From: Mumia sp. ZJ1417
GTDB lineage: Bacteria; Actinomycetota; Actinomycetes; Propionibacteriales; Nocardioidaceae
NCBI RefSeq assembly: GCF_014127285.1
Contig: NZ_CP059901.1
Coordinates: 1,860,001 to 1,924,000 of the forward strand
Direction: 5' to 3'
Length of the DNA: 64,000 nucleotides
Shown: in pieces, positions 50,697 to 64,000 of the stretch
Layout of the letters: each line of letters starts with the position of its first letter
Position numbering within the stretch: position 1 is the stretch's first letter
Notes under the pieces: model-generated
Database searches by the model: none
The model's input: the letters and a program-made list of their open reading frames with translations, nothing else
Told to the model about the DNA's origin: nothing
Position numbers and translations under genes: made by a program

Positions 50697-51383
50697 ATCA
50701 CCACAGAGCTTCGCGTCAACGACCGCATCCGCGCCAACGAGGTCCGTCTCGTCGGTCCTAACGGCGAGCAGGTCGGCATCGTCCGACTCGAGGATGCGCT
50801 GCGGCTGGCTCAGGAGTCCGACCTCGACCTCGTCGAGGTTGCCCCGACAGCCCGTCCGCCGGTCTGCCGACTCATGGACTACGGCAAGTTCAAGTACGAG
50901 GCTGCCCAGAAGGCCCGTGAGTCTCGGCGCAACCAGACGAACACGATCATCAAAGAGATGAAGCTGCGTCCGAAGATCGACCAGCACGACTACGACACCA
51001 AGAAGGGTCACGTCGAGCGGTTCCTCCGGCAGGGCGACAAGGTCAAGATCACGATCATGTTCCGTGGTCGTGAGCAGAGCCGCCCCGAGCTCGGCTTCAG
51101 GCTCCTCCAGCGTCTCGCGGCAGACATCGAGGAGCTCGGCTTCATCGAGGCGTCGCCACGCCAGGACGGCCGCAACATGACGATGGTCGTGGCCCCGCAC
51201 AAGAAGAAGTCCGAAGCGCGCGTGGAGGCCAAGGAAGCCAAGGAGGCGAAGGCTGCTGAGCGGGCAGCTGAGCACGCCGCCGACGCCGCCTACGAAAAGG
51301 CTCAGCGCGACTCAGTCGAGCAGGTCGCGGCCAAGAAGCCGCGCAAGCGCTCGGAGAACATCGACCCTGACATGGAGGCATGA
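50697..51383 (+). CDS. infC: Translation initiation factor IF-3
   Basis: 228 residues from ATC 50697. The non-canonical start is supported by AGGAGG (50687-50692) with a four-base spacer and by the conserved N-terminus [22 protein letters not shown], and it is known for infC in other bacteria, where IF3 limits its own synthesis by rejecting such starts. The N domain ends near DYGKFKYE and the C domain follows with [15 protein letters not shown] and [13 protein letters not shown]. The C-terminal ~45 residues are a Lys/Ala/Glu-rich extension absent in E. coli. It heads infC-rpmI-rplT. Confidence 0.95.
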   Translation: MTTELRVNDRIRANEVRLVGPNGEQVGIVRLEDALRLAQESDLDLVEVAPTARPPVCRLMDYGKFKYEAAQKARESRRNQTNTIIKEMKLRPKIDQHDYDTKKGHVERFLRQGDKVKITIMFRGREQSRPELGFRLLQRLAADIEELGFIEASPRQDGRNMTMVVAPHKKKSEARVEAKEAKEAKAAERAAEHAADAAYEKAQRDSVEQVAAKKPRKRSENIDPDMEA

Positions 51384-51384
51384 G

Positions 51385-51582
51385 ATGCCGAAGATGAAGC
51401 GCAACTCGGGCATGAAGAAGCGCGTCAAGGTGACCGGCACCGGCAAGCTCGTGCACAAGCACGGCCGTCGCCGTACGCACATGATGCAGAAGCAGAACAC
51501 CGCGCGCACGCGCCTCGAGAGCGGCGACCAGCCGATCGCCAAGGCTGACGTTCCCCGCGTGAAGAGGATGCTCGGCCTCTGA
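51385..51582 (+). CDS. rpmI: 50S ribosomal protein L35
   Basis: 65 residues from ATG 51385, one base after the infC stop. It has PKMKRNSGMKKRVKVTGTGK and the basic HKHGRRRTHMMQKQ, ending in PRVKRMLGL. Normal length. Confidence 0.97.
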   Translation: MPKMKRNSGMKKRVKVTGTGKLVHKHGRRRTHMMQKQNTARTRLESGDQPIAKADVPRVKRMLGL

Positions 51583-51638
51583 GCCGTCACCTCCACGCCG
51601 TACGCCGCACCCGAGACACACCGAACGAGGAGTAACCC

Positions 51639-52034
51639 ATGGCACGCGTCAAGCGTTCCGTCAACGCAGCGAAGAAGCGTCGCGAGACGCTGGAGCGCGC
51701 ATCCGGCTACCGCGGACAGCGCTCGCGTCTCTACCGCAAGGCCAAGGAGCAGGTCACTCACTCGCTGGTCTACAGCTACCGTGACCGCCGGGCCAAGAAG
51801 GGCGACTTCCGTCGTCTCTGGATCACCCGCATCAACGCGGCGGTGCGTCAGCACGACCTGACGTACAACCGCTTCATCCAGGGCCTGCGTCTGGCCGGTG
51901 TCGAGGTCGACCGCAAGATCCTTGCTGACCTCGCCATCTCCGACCCGAACGCGTTCGCGGCGCTGGTCGAGTCCGCGAAGGCGAGCCTTCCGGCCGACGT
52001 CAACAAGCCGAAGGCGTCGGACGCCGCGGCCTGA
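51639..52034 (+). CDS. rplT: 50S ribosomal protein L20
   Basis: 131 residues from ATG 51639, with GAGGAG shortly before it. It has [30 protein letters not shown]-like basic start (seen as [15 protein letters not shown]), [17 protein letters not shown] and [13 protein letters not shown]. Slightly longer C-terminus than E. coli L20. Part of infC-rpmI-rplT. Confidence 0.97.
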   Translation: MARVKRSVNAAKKRRETLERASGYRGQRSRLYRKAKEQVTHSLVYSYRDRRAKKGDFRRLWITRINAAVRQHDLTYNRFIQGLRLAGVEVDRKILADLAISDPNAFAALVESAKASLPADVNKPKASDAAA

Positions 52035-52065
52035 TCGGCCGCCTGCCCGACTGAGCTCCGCACAC

Positions 52066-52893
52066 GTGGCGAGTCCCGAGCACGTCCTCACCCCCCGTAC
52101 CGGGCGGGTGAAGGCTGCCCGGAGGCTCGCCACGCGGCGTTTCCGGGAGAAAGAGCGGGCCTTCCTTGCGGAGGGTCCGCAGGCGGTCCGCGAGGCGCTC
52201 GCCGCCGGCGGTGAGCGTCCTGGCCTGGTCCACGACGTGTACGCCACGGCGGCCGTGACGGCGCGCTACCCCGACCTGGTCGAGGCCGGCGGAGCGCGCT
52301 GGCACGTCGTCGACGACGAGGTCGTCGACGCGATCAGCGAGACCGTCTCCCCGCAGGGCGTCGTCGCCGTGTGCGGCTACCTCGACGTCGCGCTCGACGC
52401 GGCGCTCGCGCGCGAGCCACGGCTCGTCGCCGTCTGCGCCGACGTGCGCGACCCGGGCAACGCCGGCACGGTGATCCGCTGCGCGGACGCCGCGGGCGCG
52501 GACGCCGTGGTGCTCCTCGGCGACTCCGTCGACCCGTACAACCCCAAGGCTGTCCGCGCCAGCGTGGGCAGCCTCTTCCATCTCGACGTGGTCGTCGAGC
52601 GCGACACGGCCGGAGCCGTCGCCGCACTCCAGCGCGCCGGACTGCGCGTCCTGGCCGCCGACGGTGACGCCGACGTTGACCTGCCGGAGGCCGAACGCAC
52701 GGGGCTCCTCGACGGCCCGACCGCCTGGCTCTTCGGCAACGAGGCCTGGGGACTGGCTGCCGCGACCCGAGCCCTCGCCGACACGGTCGTCGCCGTCCCG
52801 ATCTACGGGCGTGCCGAGAGCCTCAACCTTGCCACCGCCGCGGCCGTCTGCCTGTACGCCTCCGCCCGCGTCGCCCATGACAGACGAGCCTGA
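52066..52893 (+). CDS. RNA 2'-O-methyltransferase, SpoU/TrmH family
   Basis: 275 residues from GTG 52066. A short substrate-binding domain at the N-terminus (VKAARRLATRRFREKERAFLAEG) is followed by the knotted SPOUT domain: DVRDPGNAGTVIRCADAAGA, WLFGNEAWGL and VPIYGRAESLNLATAAAVCLY, the three SpoU motifs. It probably methylates 23S rRNA (TsnR-like); the exact base is unknown. The next gene starts inside its 3' end. Confidence 0.93.
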   Translation: MASPEHVLTPRTGRVKAARRLATRRFREKERAFLAEGPQAVREALAAGGERPGLVHDVYATAAVTARYPDLVEAGGARWHVVDDEVVDAISETVSPQGVVAVCGYLDVALDAALAREPRLVAVCADVRDPGNAGTVIRCADAAGADAVVLLGDSVDPYNPKAVRASVGSLFHLDVVVERDTAGAVAALQRAGLRVLAADGDADVDLPEAERTGLLDGPTAWLFGNEAWGLAAATRALADTVVAVPIYGRAESLNLATAAAVCLYASARVAHDRRA

Positions 52894-53953
52894 GGAGCGC
52901 GCCGTGATCGACGTGGACCTCCTCCCCGACGGGATCGTCATCGCCGATGCCGACGGCCTCGTCACCCGGGTCAACCGTGCGGCGTCACGGATTCTGCGCC
53001 GGCGACCCGACGAGCTCATCGGCCTCCACATCGAGGCAGCGCTGCCGCTCGACGACCTCGCCGGCAACTCGTGGTTCACGTGCCTTCGCCCGTACGACGG
53101 GCTCTCGACCCGGACCCGGCTGTCGGAGGGCAGCTGGCACACCTCGGACGGCGTCGAGCTGCTCGTCACGGCGAGCCTCGTGCGGGAGGCGCCCCGCCAG
53201 CCGGTCAAGAAGCTCGTGGTGTCGCTGCGCACCGCCAAGGCGCGCGCTCACCGTGACCGTGCCCGCTCCGACCTCGTGGCGACCGTCGCGCACGAGCTGC
53301 GCTCACCGCTCACGGGTGTCAAGGGGTTCACCGCGACCCTGCTCAACAACTGGGACCGCTTCTCCGACGAGCAGCGCCAGCTCATGCTCGAGACGGTCGA
53401 CTCCGATGCCGACCGGCTCTCGCGCCTCATCACCGACCTGCTCGACGCCGCGCGCATCGACTCCGGCCGGCTCACCCTGCGTCCCGAGCCGCTCGACCTC
53501 GCCGAGGCCACCCGCCGCGTGCTCAACAACGTCGCCGCCGGCACCGGGCTCAAGCTCGACGTCACCGCCGAGGAGGGCCTGCCGCGGGTCTGGGTGGATG
53601 CGGACCGTTTCGCCCAGGTCGTCACCAACCTCGTCGAGAACGCCCAGCGGCACGGGATGGGGGTGCGTGACGTCGTCGTGCGCCGCCCGACACGGTTCCC
53701 CGACGGTGTGGCCCTCGAGGTGTTCGACTTCGGCCCGGGGATCCCAGAGGAGATCCGCACGCGGGTCTTCACGAGGTTCTGGCGCTCGGGCGACCGTGGC
53801 GGGACCGGGCTCGGCCTGTACGTCGTCAAGGGGGTCGTCGACGCGCACGGTGGCGAGATCGAGGTGTGCGACGGCGACCGCGGTGGCGCCTGCGTCGGTG
53901 TGTGGTTCCCGGAGAACGTGCCCGAGGTGCTCCGCGACGTACCGCAGCCCTAA
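52877..53953 (+). CDS. Cytoplasmic PAS-domain sensor histidine kinase
   Basis: 358 residues from ATG 52877, overlapping the methylase by 17 bases. No membrane segment. A PAS domain (about 10-115) precedes the HisKA H-box VATVAHELRSPLTGVKGF with the phosphorylated His at about 139, then the HATPase boxes VVTNLVENAQRHG (N), DFGPGIPEE (G1) and GGTGLGLYVVK (G2). No response regulator is nearby, so it is an orphan kinase. It commonly lies before pheS in this group. Signal unknown. Confidence 0.92.
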   Translation: MTDEPEERAVIDVDLLPDGIVIADADGLVTRVNRAASRILRRRPDELIGLHIEAALPLDDLAGNSWFTCLRPYDGLSTRTRLSEGSWHTSDGVELLVTASLVREAPRQPVKKLVVSLRTAKARAHRDRARSDLVATVAHELRSPLTGVKGFTATLLNNWDRFSDEQRQLMLETVDSDADRLSRLITDLLDAARIDSGRLTLRPEPLDLAEATRRVLNNVAAGTGLKLDVTAEEGLPRVWVDADRFAQVVTNLVENAQRHGMGVRDVVVRRPTRFPDGVALEVFDFGPGIPEEIRTRVFTRFWRSGDRGGTGLGLYVVKGVVDAHGGEIEVCDGDRGGACVGVWFPENVPEVLRDVPQP

Positions 53954-53971
53954 CCCGTTCGACAACCTCCC

Positions 53972-53977
53972 TAGACT
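53972..53977 (+). promoter_or_regulatory. Putative -10 box of pheST
   Basis: TAGACT, 47 bases before the pheS start. The leader is too short for a T-box or attenuator. Confidence 0.4.
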
Positions 53978-54024
53978 GGATCAGTGCTCGGCTGCAGCCG
54001 CCGCGCGCCCGAAGAAAGGTGACC

Positions 54025-55128
54025 ATGTCCGGACCCAACAGCGACTACGACCCGGTCGAGGTCTCGCCGCTGCACGCCGACGAGGTCGAGGCGATGCGCG
54101 ACGCCGCCCTGGCCGCGATCGCCGCTGCCGACTCCCTCGACGCGCTCAAGCAGGTGAGGATCGAGCACACCGGTGACCGCTCCCCGCTCGCTCTGGCCAA
54201 CCGCGAGATCGGAGCGCTCCCGCCGCAGGCCCGCAAGGATGCCGGGATGCGCGTCGGACAGGCCCGCAAGGCCGTCTCCGCCGCGATCGCCGACCGTACG
54301 GCGGTGCTCGAGGTCGAGGCTGAGGCGCGGATGCTCGCCGACGAGCGTGTCGACGTGACGTTGCCGACCGATCGCGAGCCGGTCGGGGCGCGTCACCCGC
54401 TCACGACGGTCCAGGAAAAGGTCGCCGACATCTTCGTCGCGATGGGCTGGGAGGTCGCCGAAGGTCCCGAAGCCGAGGCCGAGTGGCTCAACTTCGACGC
54501 GCTCAACCTGGGCCCGGACCACCCGGCACGCACGATGCAGGACACCTTCTGGGTCGCTCCCGAGAAGGCCGCGATGGTGCTTCGCACGCACACGTCGCCG
54601 GTGCAGGCACGCACGATGCTCACCCGCAAGCCGCCGATCTACATCATCGCGCCCGGGCGTGTCTTCCGGACCGACGAGCTCGACGCCACGCACTCACCGG
54701 TCTTCCACCAGGTCGAGGGGCTCGCGATCGACGAGGGTCTCTCGATGGCTCATCTCAAGGGCACCCTCGACCATTTCGCGCAGGCGATCTACGGCGAGGG
54801 CATGACGACGCGGTTCCGCCCGTCGTACTTCCCGTTCACCGAGCCGAGCGCCGAGATGGACCTGCTCTGCTACGTCTGCCACAACGATCCGGCCGAGGTC
54901 GCCGACTGCCGCACGTGCCGTGGCGAGGGCTGGGTCGAGTGGGGGGGCTGCGGTGTCGTCAACCCGCGTGTCCTGATCGCCAACGGCGTCGACCCCGAGC
55001 GCTACTCGGGCTTCGCCTTCGGCATCGGCCTGGACCGCACGATTACGGGCAGGTACGACATCGCCGACTTGCGTGACCTGTTCGACGGTGACATCCGGTT
55101 CACCGAGCCGTTCGGAGTGGAGATCTGA
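54025..55128 (+). CDS. pheS: Phenylalanine--tRNA ligase alpha subunit
   Basis: 367 residues from ATG 54025 with AAAGGTGA at 54015-54022. An N-terminal coiled coil precedes the class II core: HPLTTVQEKVADIFVAMGWE, FDALNLGPDHPARTMQDTFWV, LRTHTSPVQARTM, GRVFRTDELDATHSPVFHQVEG and FGIGLDRTI. It carries a cysteine-rich insert (LLCYVCHNDP, DCRTCRGEGW, GGCG), as in other actinobacterial PheS, which may bind zinc. Overlaps pheT as TGATG. Confidence 0.97.
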   Translation: MSGPNSDYDPVEVSPLHADEVEAMRDAALAAIAAADSLDALKQVRIEHTGDRSPLALANREIGALPPQARKDAGMRVGQARKAVSAAIADRTAVLEVEAEARMLADERVDVTLPTDREPVGARHPLTTVQEKVADIFVAMGWEVAEGPEAEAEWLNFDALNLGPDHPARTMQDTFWVAPEKAAMVLRTHTSPVQARTMLTRKPPIYIIAPGRVFRTDELDATHSPVFHQVEGLAIDEGLSMAHLKGTLDHFAQAIYGEGMTTRFRPSYFPFTEPSAEMDLLCYVCHNDPAEVADCRTCRGEGWVEWGGCGVVNPRVLIANGVDPERYSGFAFGIGLDRTITGRYDIADLRDLFDGDIRFTEPFGVEI

Positions 55129-57623
55129 TGCGCGTCCCCGTGTCGTGGCTGCGCGACTACGTCGACCTGCCCGCCGACCTCACGACGGCCGAGCTTGCGG
55201 ACCGTCTGACCATGCTCGACCTCAAGCTCGAGGAGATCGACTCCGTCGGTGCCGAGCTGTCCGGACCGATCGTCGTCGGTCGTGTGCTGTCGGCCGAGCC
55301 CGAGCCGCAGAAGAACGGCAAGACCATCAACTGGTGCGCGGTCGACGTCGGCACTGAGCACAACGCCGACGGCGATGAGCCGCGCGGCATCGTGTGCGGC
55401 GCGCACAACTTCGGACCCGGCGACCTCGTCGTGGTCGCGCTGCCCGGTGCCGTCCTGCCCGGACCGTTCCCGATCAGCTCGCGCAAGACGTACGGGCACG
55501 TCTCCGACGGGATGATCTGCTCCGGCGCCGAGCTGGGCACGACAGGCGATCCCGATGGCATCATCGTCCTGCCGGCCAACTCCGCCGAGGTCGGCGACGA
55601 CGCGATCGCGCTGCTGGGCCTGCGCGACGACGTGCTCGACCTCGAGGTCAACCCTGACCGTGCATACGCGTTGTCGATGCGCGGCGTCGCACGTGACGCC
55701 GCGATCGGCTACGGCGTGCCCTACTTCGACCCGGCCGACGTCGCGCTGACCTCCGACGGCTCCGACGACTACCCCGTCGTGGTCGAGGACGCGCTCGCAT
55801 GCCCCGTCTTCGTGACCCGCACGGTCACCGGGTTCGACCCGTCGGCGCCGACGCCGCGCTGGATGGCGCGCCGCCTCGAGCTGATGGGCATGCGCCCGAT
55901 CTCGCTGGCCGTCGACGTCACCAACTACGTGATGCTCGAGCTCGGGCAGCCGATCCACGGCTACGACCGCAACGCGCTGCGCGGACCGATCACGGTGCGG
56001 CGCGGACGTCCAGGGGAGAAGGTCACGACTCTCGACGACGTCGTCCGCGACGTGACGCCCGAGGACCTTCTCATCACCGACGAGTCGGGGCCGATCGGCC
56101 TCGCCGGGGTGATGGGCGGCCAGACGACCGAGCTGAGCCCGACGACGACCGACATCGTCATCGAGGCCGCGCACTTCGACGCGCCGACGATCGCCCGGAC
56201 GGCACGCCTGCAGAAGCTCTCGAGCGAGGCGTCACGCCGGTTCGAGCGCGGCGTCGACACGGCGCTCCCGCCGTACGCGGCGCAGCGCGTCGCCGACCTC
56301 CTGGTCACCCTCGGCGGAGGCGTCATCGAGCCCGGCGCCACGGTCGTCGGCCGCCCGCCCGCGCAGCCTCAGGTGTCGCTCGCCGACGACCTGCCGGCGC
56401 GCATCTCCGGTGTCGACATCGCGCCCGAGACGGCGGTGGCGGCGCTGACGGCCAACGGCTGCGTGGTCGAGCACGACGGCGGCACGCTGACGGTCGTCCC
56501 GCCGACCTGGCGCCCCGACCTCACCGATCCGTACGACATGGTCGAGGAGGTGCTGCGCTACGTCGGCTACGACAAGGTGCCGTCGCTCCTGCCGCACGCT
56601 CCCGCGGGGCGTGGCCTGACGCCAGAGCAGCGGTTGCGCCGCCGCGTCGGTCAGGTGATGGCCGGTGCCGGCTACGTCGAGGTCAAGACGTTCCCGTTCG
56701 CAGGGCCGGCCGACTTCGACAAGCTCGGCCTCCCGCTGGACGACGCACGCCGCGATCAGGTGCTCCTCGAGAATCCGCTGTCGGCGGAGGAGCCGGGCCT
56801 GACGACCACGCTCATGACCGGCGCCATGAAGGCGCTCGCCCTCAACGTCGGGCGTGGACACGACGACGTGGCGATCTTCGAGTCCGGCCGCGTGTTCCTC
56901 CCGAAGCCCGAGGCGCCCGAGGCGCCGGTCTACGGGGTCGATCGCGCGCCGAGCGACGAGGAGTACGAGGCGTTCGACGCCGCTCTTCCCGAGCAGCCGC
57001 AGCACCTCGTGCTCGTGGCCACCGGGCGCCGCGAGCGTGCCGGCTGGTGGGGTGACGGTCGTCGTGTCCAGTGGGGCGACGCGATCGAGGCGGTCCGCCG
57101 GGTGGGTGAGGCCGTGCACGTGCCGGTCCACGTGGCGGCCGGCGAGATCCCAGCGCCGTGGCACCCCGGCCGTACGGCGGTGCTCTCCCTCGGTGGCGAG
57201 GTCGTCGGCTACGCAGGTGAGCTTCACCCGCGCGTGTGTCGGTCGTACGGCGTCCCCGCCCGTACGGTCGCCGCCGAGATCGACCTCGACGCGGTGATCG
57301 CCGCGGCGCCCGTGCTCGGTCCCCGACCGTCGTTCTCGACCTATCCGGTCGCCAAGGAGGACGTGGCGCTCGTCGTCGAGTCGTCCGTCGCCAGCGCGGA
57401 CGTCGCTGCGGCGCTCCTCGAGGGCGGTGGCGACGTGATCGAGTCCGTACGGCTGTTCGACGTCTACACAGGCGAGCAGGTGCCCGCGGGGCACAAGTCG
57501 CTGGCCTTCGCGCTGCGGATGCGCGCGCCCGACCGCACCCTGACCGAGGCCGAGACGGCCGAGGTCCGCGACGCTGCCGTCGCGCGTGCCGCCGAGCTGA
57601 CCGGCGCCCTCCAGCGCACCTGA
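55128..57623 (+). CDS. pheT: Phenylalanine--tRNA ligase beta subunit
   Basis: 831 residues from ATG 55128. Domains in order: B1 start VPVSWLRDYVDLPADLTTAEL, tRNA-binding EMAP-like region with IVCGAHNFGPGD, B3/4 editing domain, B5, the catalytic-like core, and the C-terminal anticodon-binding FDX-ACB domain with STYPVAKEDVALVVE. It pairs with PheS in an alpha2-beta2 enzyme. Normal length. Confidence 0.97.
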   Translation: MRVPVSWLRDYVDLPADLTTAELADRLTMLDLKLEEIDSVGAELSGPIVVGRVLSAEPEPQKNGKTINWCAVDVGTEHNADGDEPRGIVCGAHNFGPGDLVVVALPGAVLPGPFPISSRKTYGHVSDGMICSGAELGTTGDPDGIIVLPANSAEVGDDAIALLGLRDDVLDLEVNPDRAYALSMRGVARDAAIGYGVPYFDPADVALTSDGSDDYPVVVEDALACPVFVTRTVTGFDPSAPTPRWMARRLELMGMRPISLAVDVTNYVMLELGQPIHGYDRNALRGPITVRRGRPGEKVTTLDDVVRDVTPEDLLITDESGPIGLAGVMGGQTTELSPTTTDIVIEAAHFDAPTIARTARLQKLSSEASRRFERGVDTALPPYAAQRVADLLVTLGGGVIEPGATVVGRPPAQPQVSLADDLPARISGVDIAPETAVAALTANGCVVEHDGGTLTVVPPTWRPDLTDPYDMVEEVLRYVGYDKVPSLLPHAPAGRGLTPEQRLRRRVGQVMAGAGYVEVKTFPFAGPADFDKLGLPLDDARRDQVLLENPLSAEEPGLTTTLMTGAMKALALNVGRGHDDVAIFESGRVFLPKPEAPEAPVYGVDRAPSDEEYEAFDAALPEQPQHLVLVATGRRERAGWWGDGRRVQWGDAIEAVRRVGEAVHVPVHVAAGEIPAPWHPGRTAVLSLGGEVVGYAGELHPRVCRSYGVPARTVAAEIDLDAVIAAAPVLGPRPSFSTYPVAKEDVALVVESSVASADVAAALLEGGGDVIESVRLFDVYTGEQVPAGHKSLAFALRMRAPDRTLTEAETAEVRDAAVARAAELTGALQRT

Positions 57624-57649
57624 GGCTGTCACCCCACGCCCGTCCCTGA

Positions 57650-59978
<2,329 letters not shown>

Positions 59979-59982
<4 letters not shown>

Positions 59983-60928
59983 CCGGCACCGAGATCGACG
60001 CCGTGCACGAGGTCCCGGCGCACTGGAAGCGCAAGACCGAGAAGGCCGCGATCCTCGCCGACGCGCTGCCGTGGCTCATGAAGTACCACGGCAAGGTCAT
60101 CGTCGTGAAGTACGGCGGCAACGCCATGGTCGACGACGAGCTCAAGAAGGCGTTCGCGGAGGACATCATGTTCCTGCGGTACGCCGGGTTCCGTCCCGTC
60201 GTCGTCCACGGAGGCGGCCCGCAGATCTCCTCGATGCTCGACCGGCTCGACATCGCCTCGGAGTTCCGCGGCGGCCTGCGGGTGACCACGCCCGAGGCGA
60301 TGGACGTCGTTCGGATGGTGCTCGTCGGCCAGGTCGGCCGTGAGCTCGTCGGCCTGCTCAACGCCCACGGCCCCGTCGCGGTCGGGCTGTCGGGGGAGGA
60401 CGCCGGGCTCTTCACCGCCGTGCCGACTCACGCGGTCGTCGACGGCGAGGAGGTCGACCTCGGGCTTGTCGGCGAGGTCAGCGAGGTCCGGCCGGAGGCG
60501 GTGCTCGACCTCATCGAGGCCGGTCGTGTGCCGGTCGTCTCCTCGGTCGCGCCCGACGCCGACGGTCAGGTCCACAACGTCAACGCGGACACTGCCGCTG
60601 CCGCGCTGGCGATCGCGCTGGGTGCCGAGAAGCTGCTGGTCCTCACCGACGTCGAGGGCCTCTACCGCGACTGGCCGGAGAGCGACGACGTCATCGGTGA
60701 GATCGGCGTCGACGCTCTCGAGGCGCTGATGCCGAGCCTCGCGTCCGGCATGGTGCCCAAGATGGGCGCGTGCCTCAAGGCCGTACGGGGCGGGGTGCCG
60801 CGGGCGACCGTCGTGGACGGACGCGAGCCGCACGCGGTGCTGCTCGAGATCTTCACCGACGAGGGCGTGGGGACCCAGGTGCTCCCCGAGGCCGAGACCT
60901 TGATCCGGACGGCCCTGAGGAGGCTCGC

Positions 60929-60932
<4 letters not shown>
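59979..60932 (+). CDS. argB: Acetylglutamate kinase
   Basis: 317 residues from GTG 59979. Amino acid kinase fold with [59 protein letters not shown] and [10 protein letters not shown]. The longer N-terminal helix (about 1-30) is the type found in arginine-sensitive hexameric enzymes, so feedback inhibition by arginine is likely. Overlaps argD as ATGA. Confidence 0.97.
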
Positions 60933-63608
<2,676 letters not shown>

Positions 63609-63642
63609 TCATGTCCGACACGTTTGAACTAGGAGAAACCAC

Positions 63643-64000
63643 ATGACCGAACGGGTCGTACTCGCGTACTCAGGCGGCCTGGACACCTCGGTGGCCATCG
63701 GCTGGCTCGGCCAGGAGACCGGTGCCGAGGTCATCGCGGTGGCCGTCGACGTCGGCCAGGACGGCGAAGACATGGACATCGTCCGCAAGCGCGCACTCGA
63801 GTGCGGTGCGGTCGAGTCGATCGTCATCGACGCCAAGGACGAGTTCGCCGAGGACTACTGCCTCCCGGCAGTGCGGGCCAACGCGCTGTACCAGGACCGC
63901 TACCCGCTGGTGTCCGCCCTGTCGCGCCCGCTGATCGTCAAGCACCTCGTCGAGGCCGCGACCTACCACGGCGCGACGACCGTCTCGCACGGCTGCACCG
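63643..64000 (+). CDS. argG: Argininosuccinate synthase, 5' part
   Basis: The first 119 codons from ATG 63643, with AGGAGA at 63631-63636; the gene runs past the window edge. The N-type P-loop [14 protein letters not shown] is present, then [23 protein letters not shown] and [18 protein letters not shown]. It joins citrulline and aspartate with ATP. It follows argR by 34 bases with no operator or terminator seen between them, so it may be cotranscribed. Confidence 0.97.
   Translation, partial: MTERVVLAYSGGLDTSVAIGWLGQETGAEVIAVAVDVGQDGEDMDIVRKRALECGAVESIVIDAKDEFAEDYCLPAVRANALYQDRYPLVSALSRPLIVKHLVEAATYHGATTVSHGCT

Noticed and set aside
53954-54024. Possible T-box or leader-peptide attenuator before pheST.
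   Set aside because: The leader is under 50 bases and has neither a T-box sequence nor a Phe-rich leader frame.
63609-63642. A second ARG box between argR and argG.
   Set aside because: The 34-base gap shows no palindrome similar to the argC operator.

Overview
The window is chromosomal DNA of a high-GC actinobacterium. Three things point to this: GC-rich third codon positions throughout, marker genes found only in Actinomycetota (mIHF upstream of gmk, a helicase-dead PriA, the ribD-ribE-ribM-ribBA-ribH riboflavin operon), and many start codons 6-7 nt downstream of a TANNNT box with no ribosome binding site, as in leaderless mRNAs. The gene order (alaS-ruvX-mltG-aroE / aroC-K-B / efp-nusB-pyr operon-mihF-gmk-rpoZ-coaBC-metK-priA-fmt-rsmB-rpe-rib-his-infC-pheST-arg) fits Propionibacteriales, probably Nocardioidaceae. 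The genus is not decided here.

Layout. 1-2959 (minus strand): a tightly coupled operon of a small helical protein, a WXG/T7SS-signal-like protein and a membrane protein cut by the window edge. 3099-7198: an orphan peptide-type binding lipoprotein, rarA and two small genes ahead of alaS. 7214-12294: alaS, ruvX, mltG, aroE. 12311-14348: two minus-strand accessory genes (DUF222/HNH protein, nucleotidyltransferase) that split the aro genes. 14417-20192: prepilin peptidase, aroC, aroK, aroB, an M24 peptidase, efp, nusB. 20246-20716: a hemerythrin-domain protein. 20874-30997: a complete UMP pathway (pyrR, pyrB, pyrC, carA, carB, pyrK-type subunit, pyrD, pyrF) behind a PyrR-binding leader. 31147-35459: a small lipoprotein, mihF, gmk, rpoZ, coaBC, metK. 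35541-42522: priA, S66 peptidase, fmt, rsmB, SDR, rpe. 42586-48160: FMN riboswitch with the riboflavin operon, then hisE and hisG. 48157-50408: small accessory genes. 50488-57623: infC with an attenuator-like leader, rpmI, rplT, an rRNA methylase, a PAS kinase, pheS, pheT. 57768-64000: ArgR operator followed by argC-J-B-D-F-R and the start of argG.

Three biosynthetic operons each carry a visible control site of a different type: a PyrR-binding RNA hairpin over the pyrR ribosome binding site, an FMN riboswitch followed by hairpins that can hide the ribD ribosome binding site, and a 34-bp palindrome overlapping the argC promoter, with the presumed regulator argR inside the same operon. infC combines an intrinsic terminator in its leader with an AUC start codon.

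The less ordinary parts are the T7SS-like operon at the left edge, two short dispersed repeat families (one of which has extended the N-terminus of carA in frame, the other forming 18-19 bp hairpins after rsmB and pheT), an ACT-GNAT protein that seems to have lost its middle, and a strong excess of the hexamer CGTACG. No tRNA, rRNA, insertion sequence, prophage or CRISPR array was seen. No intergenic stretch exceeds about 310 bp; the longest ones hold the rib leader and the infC leader.
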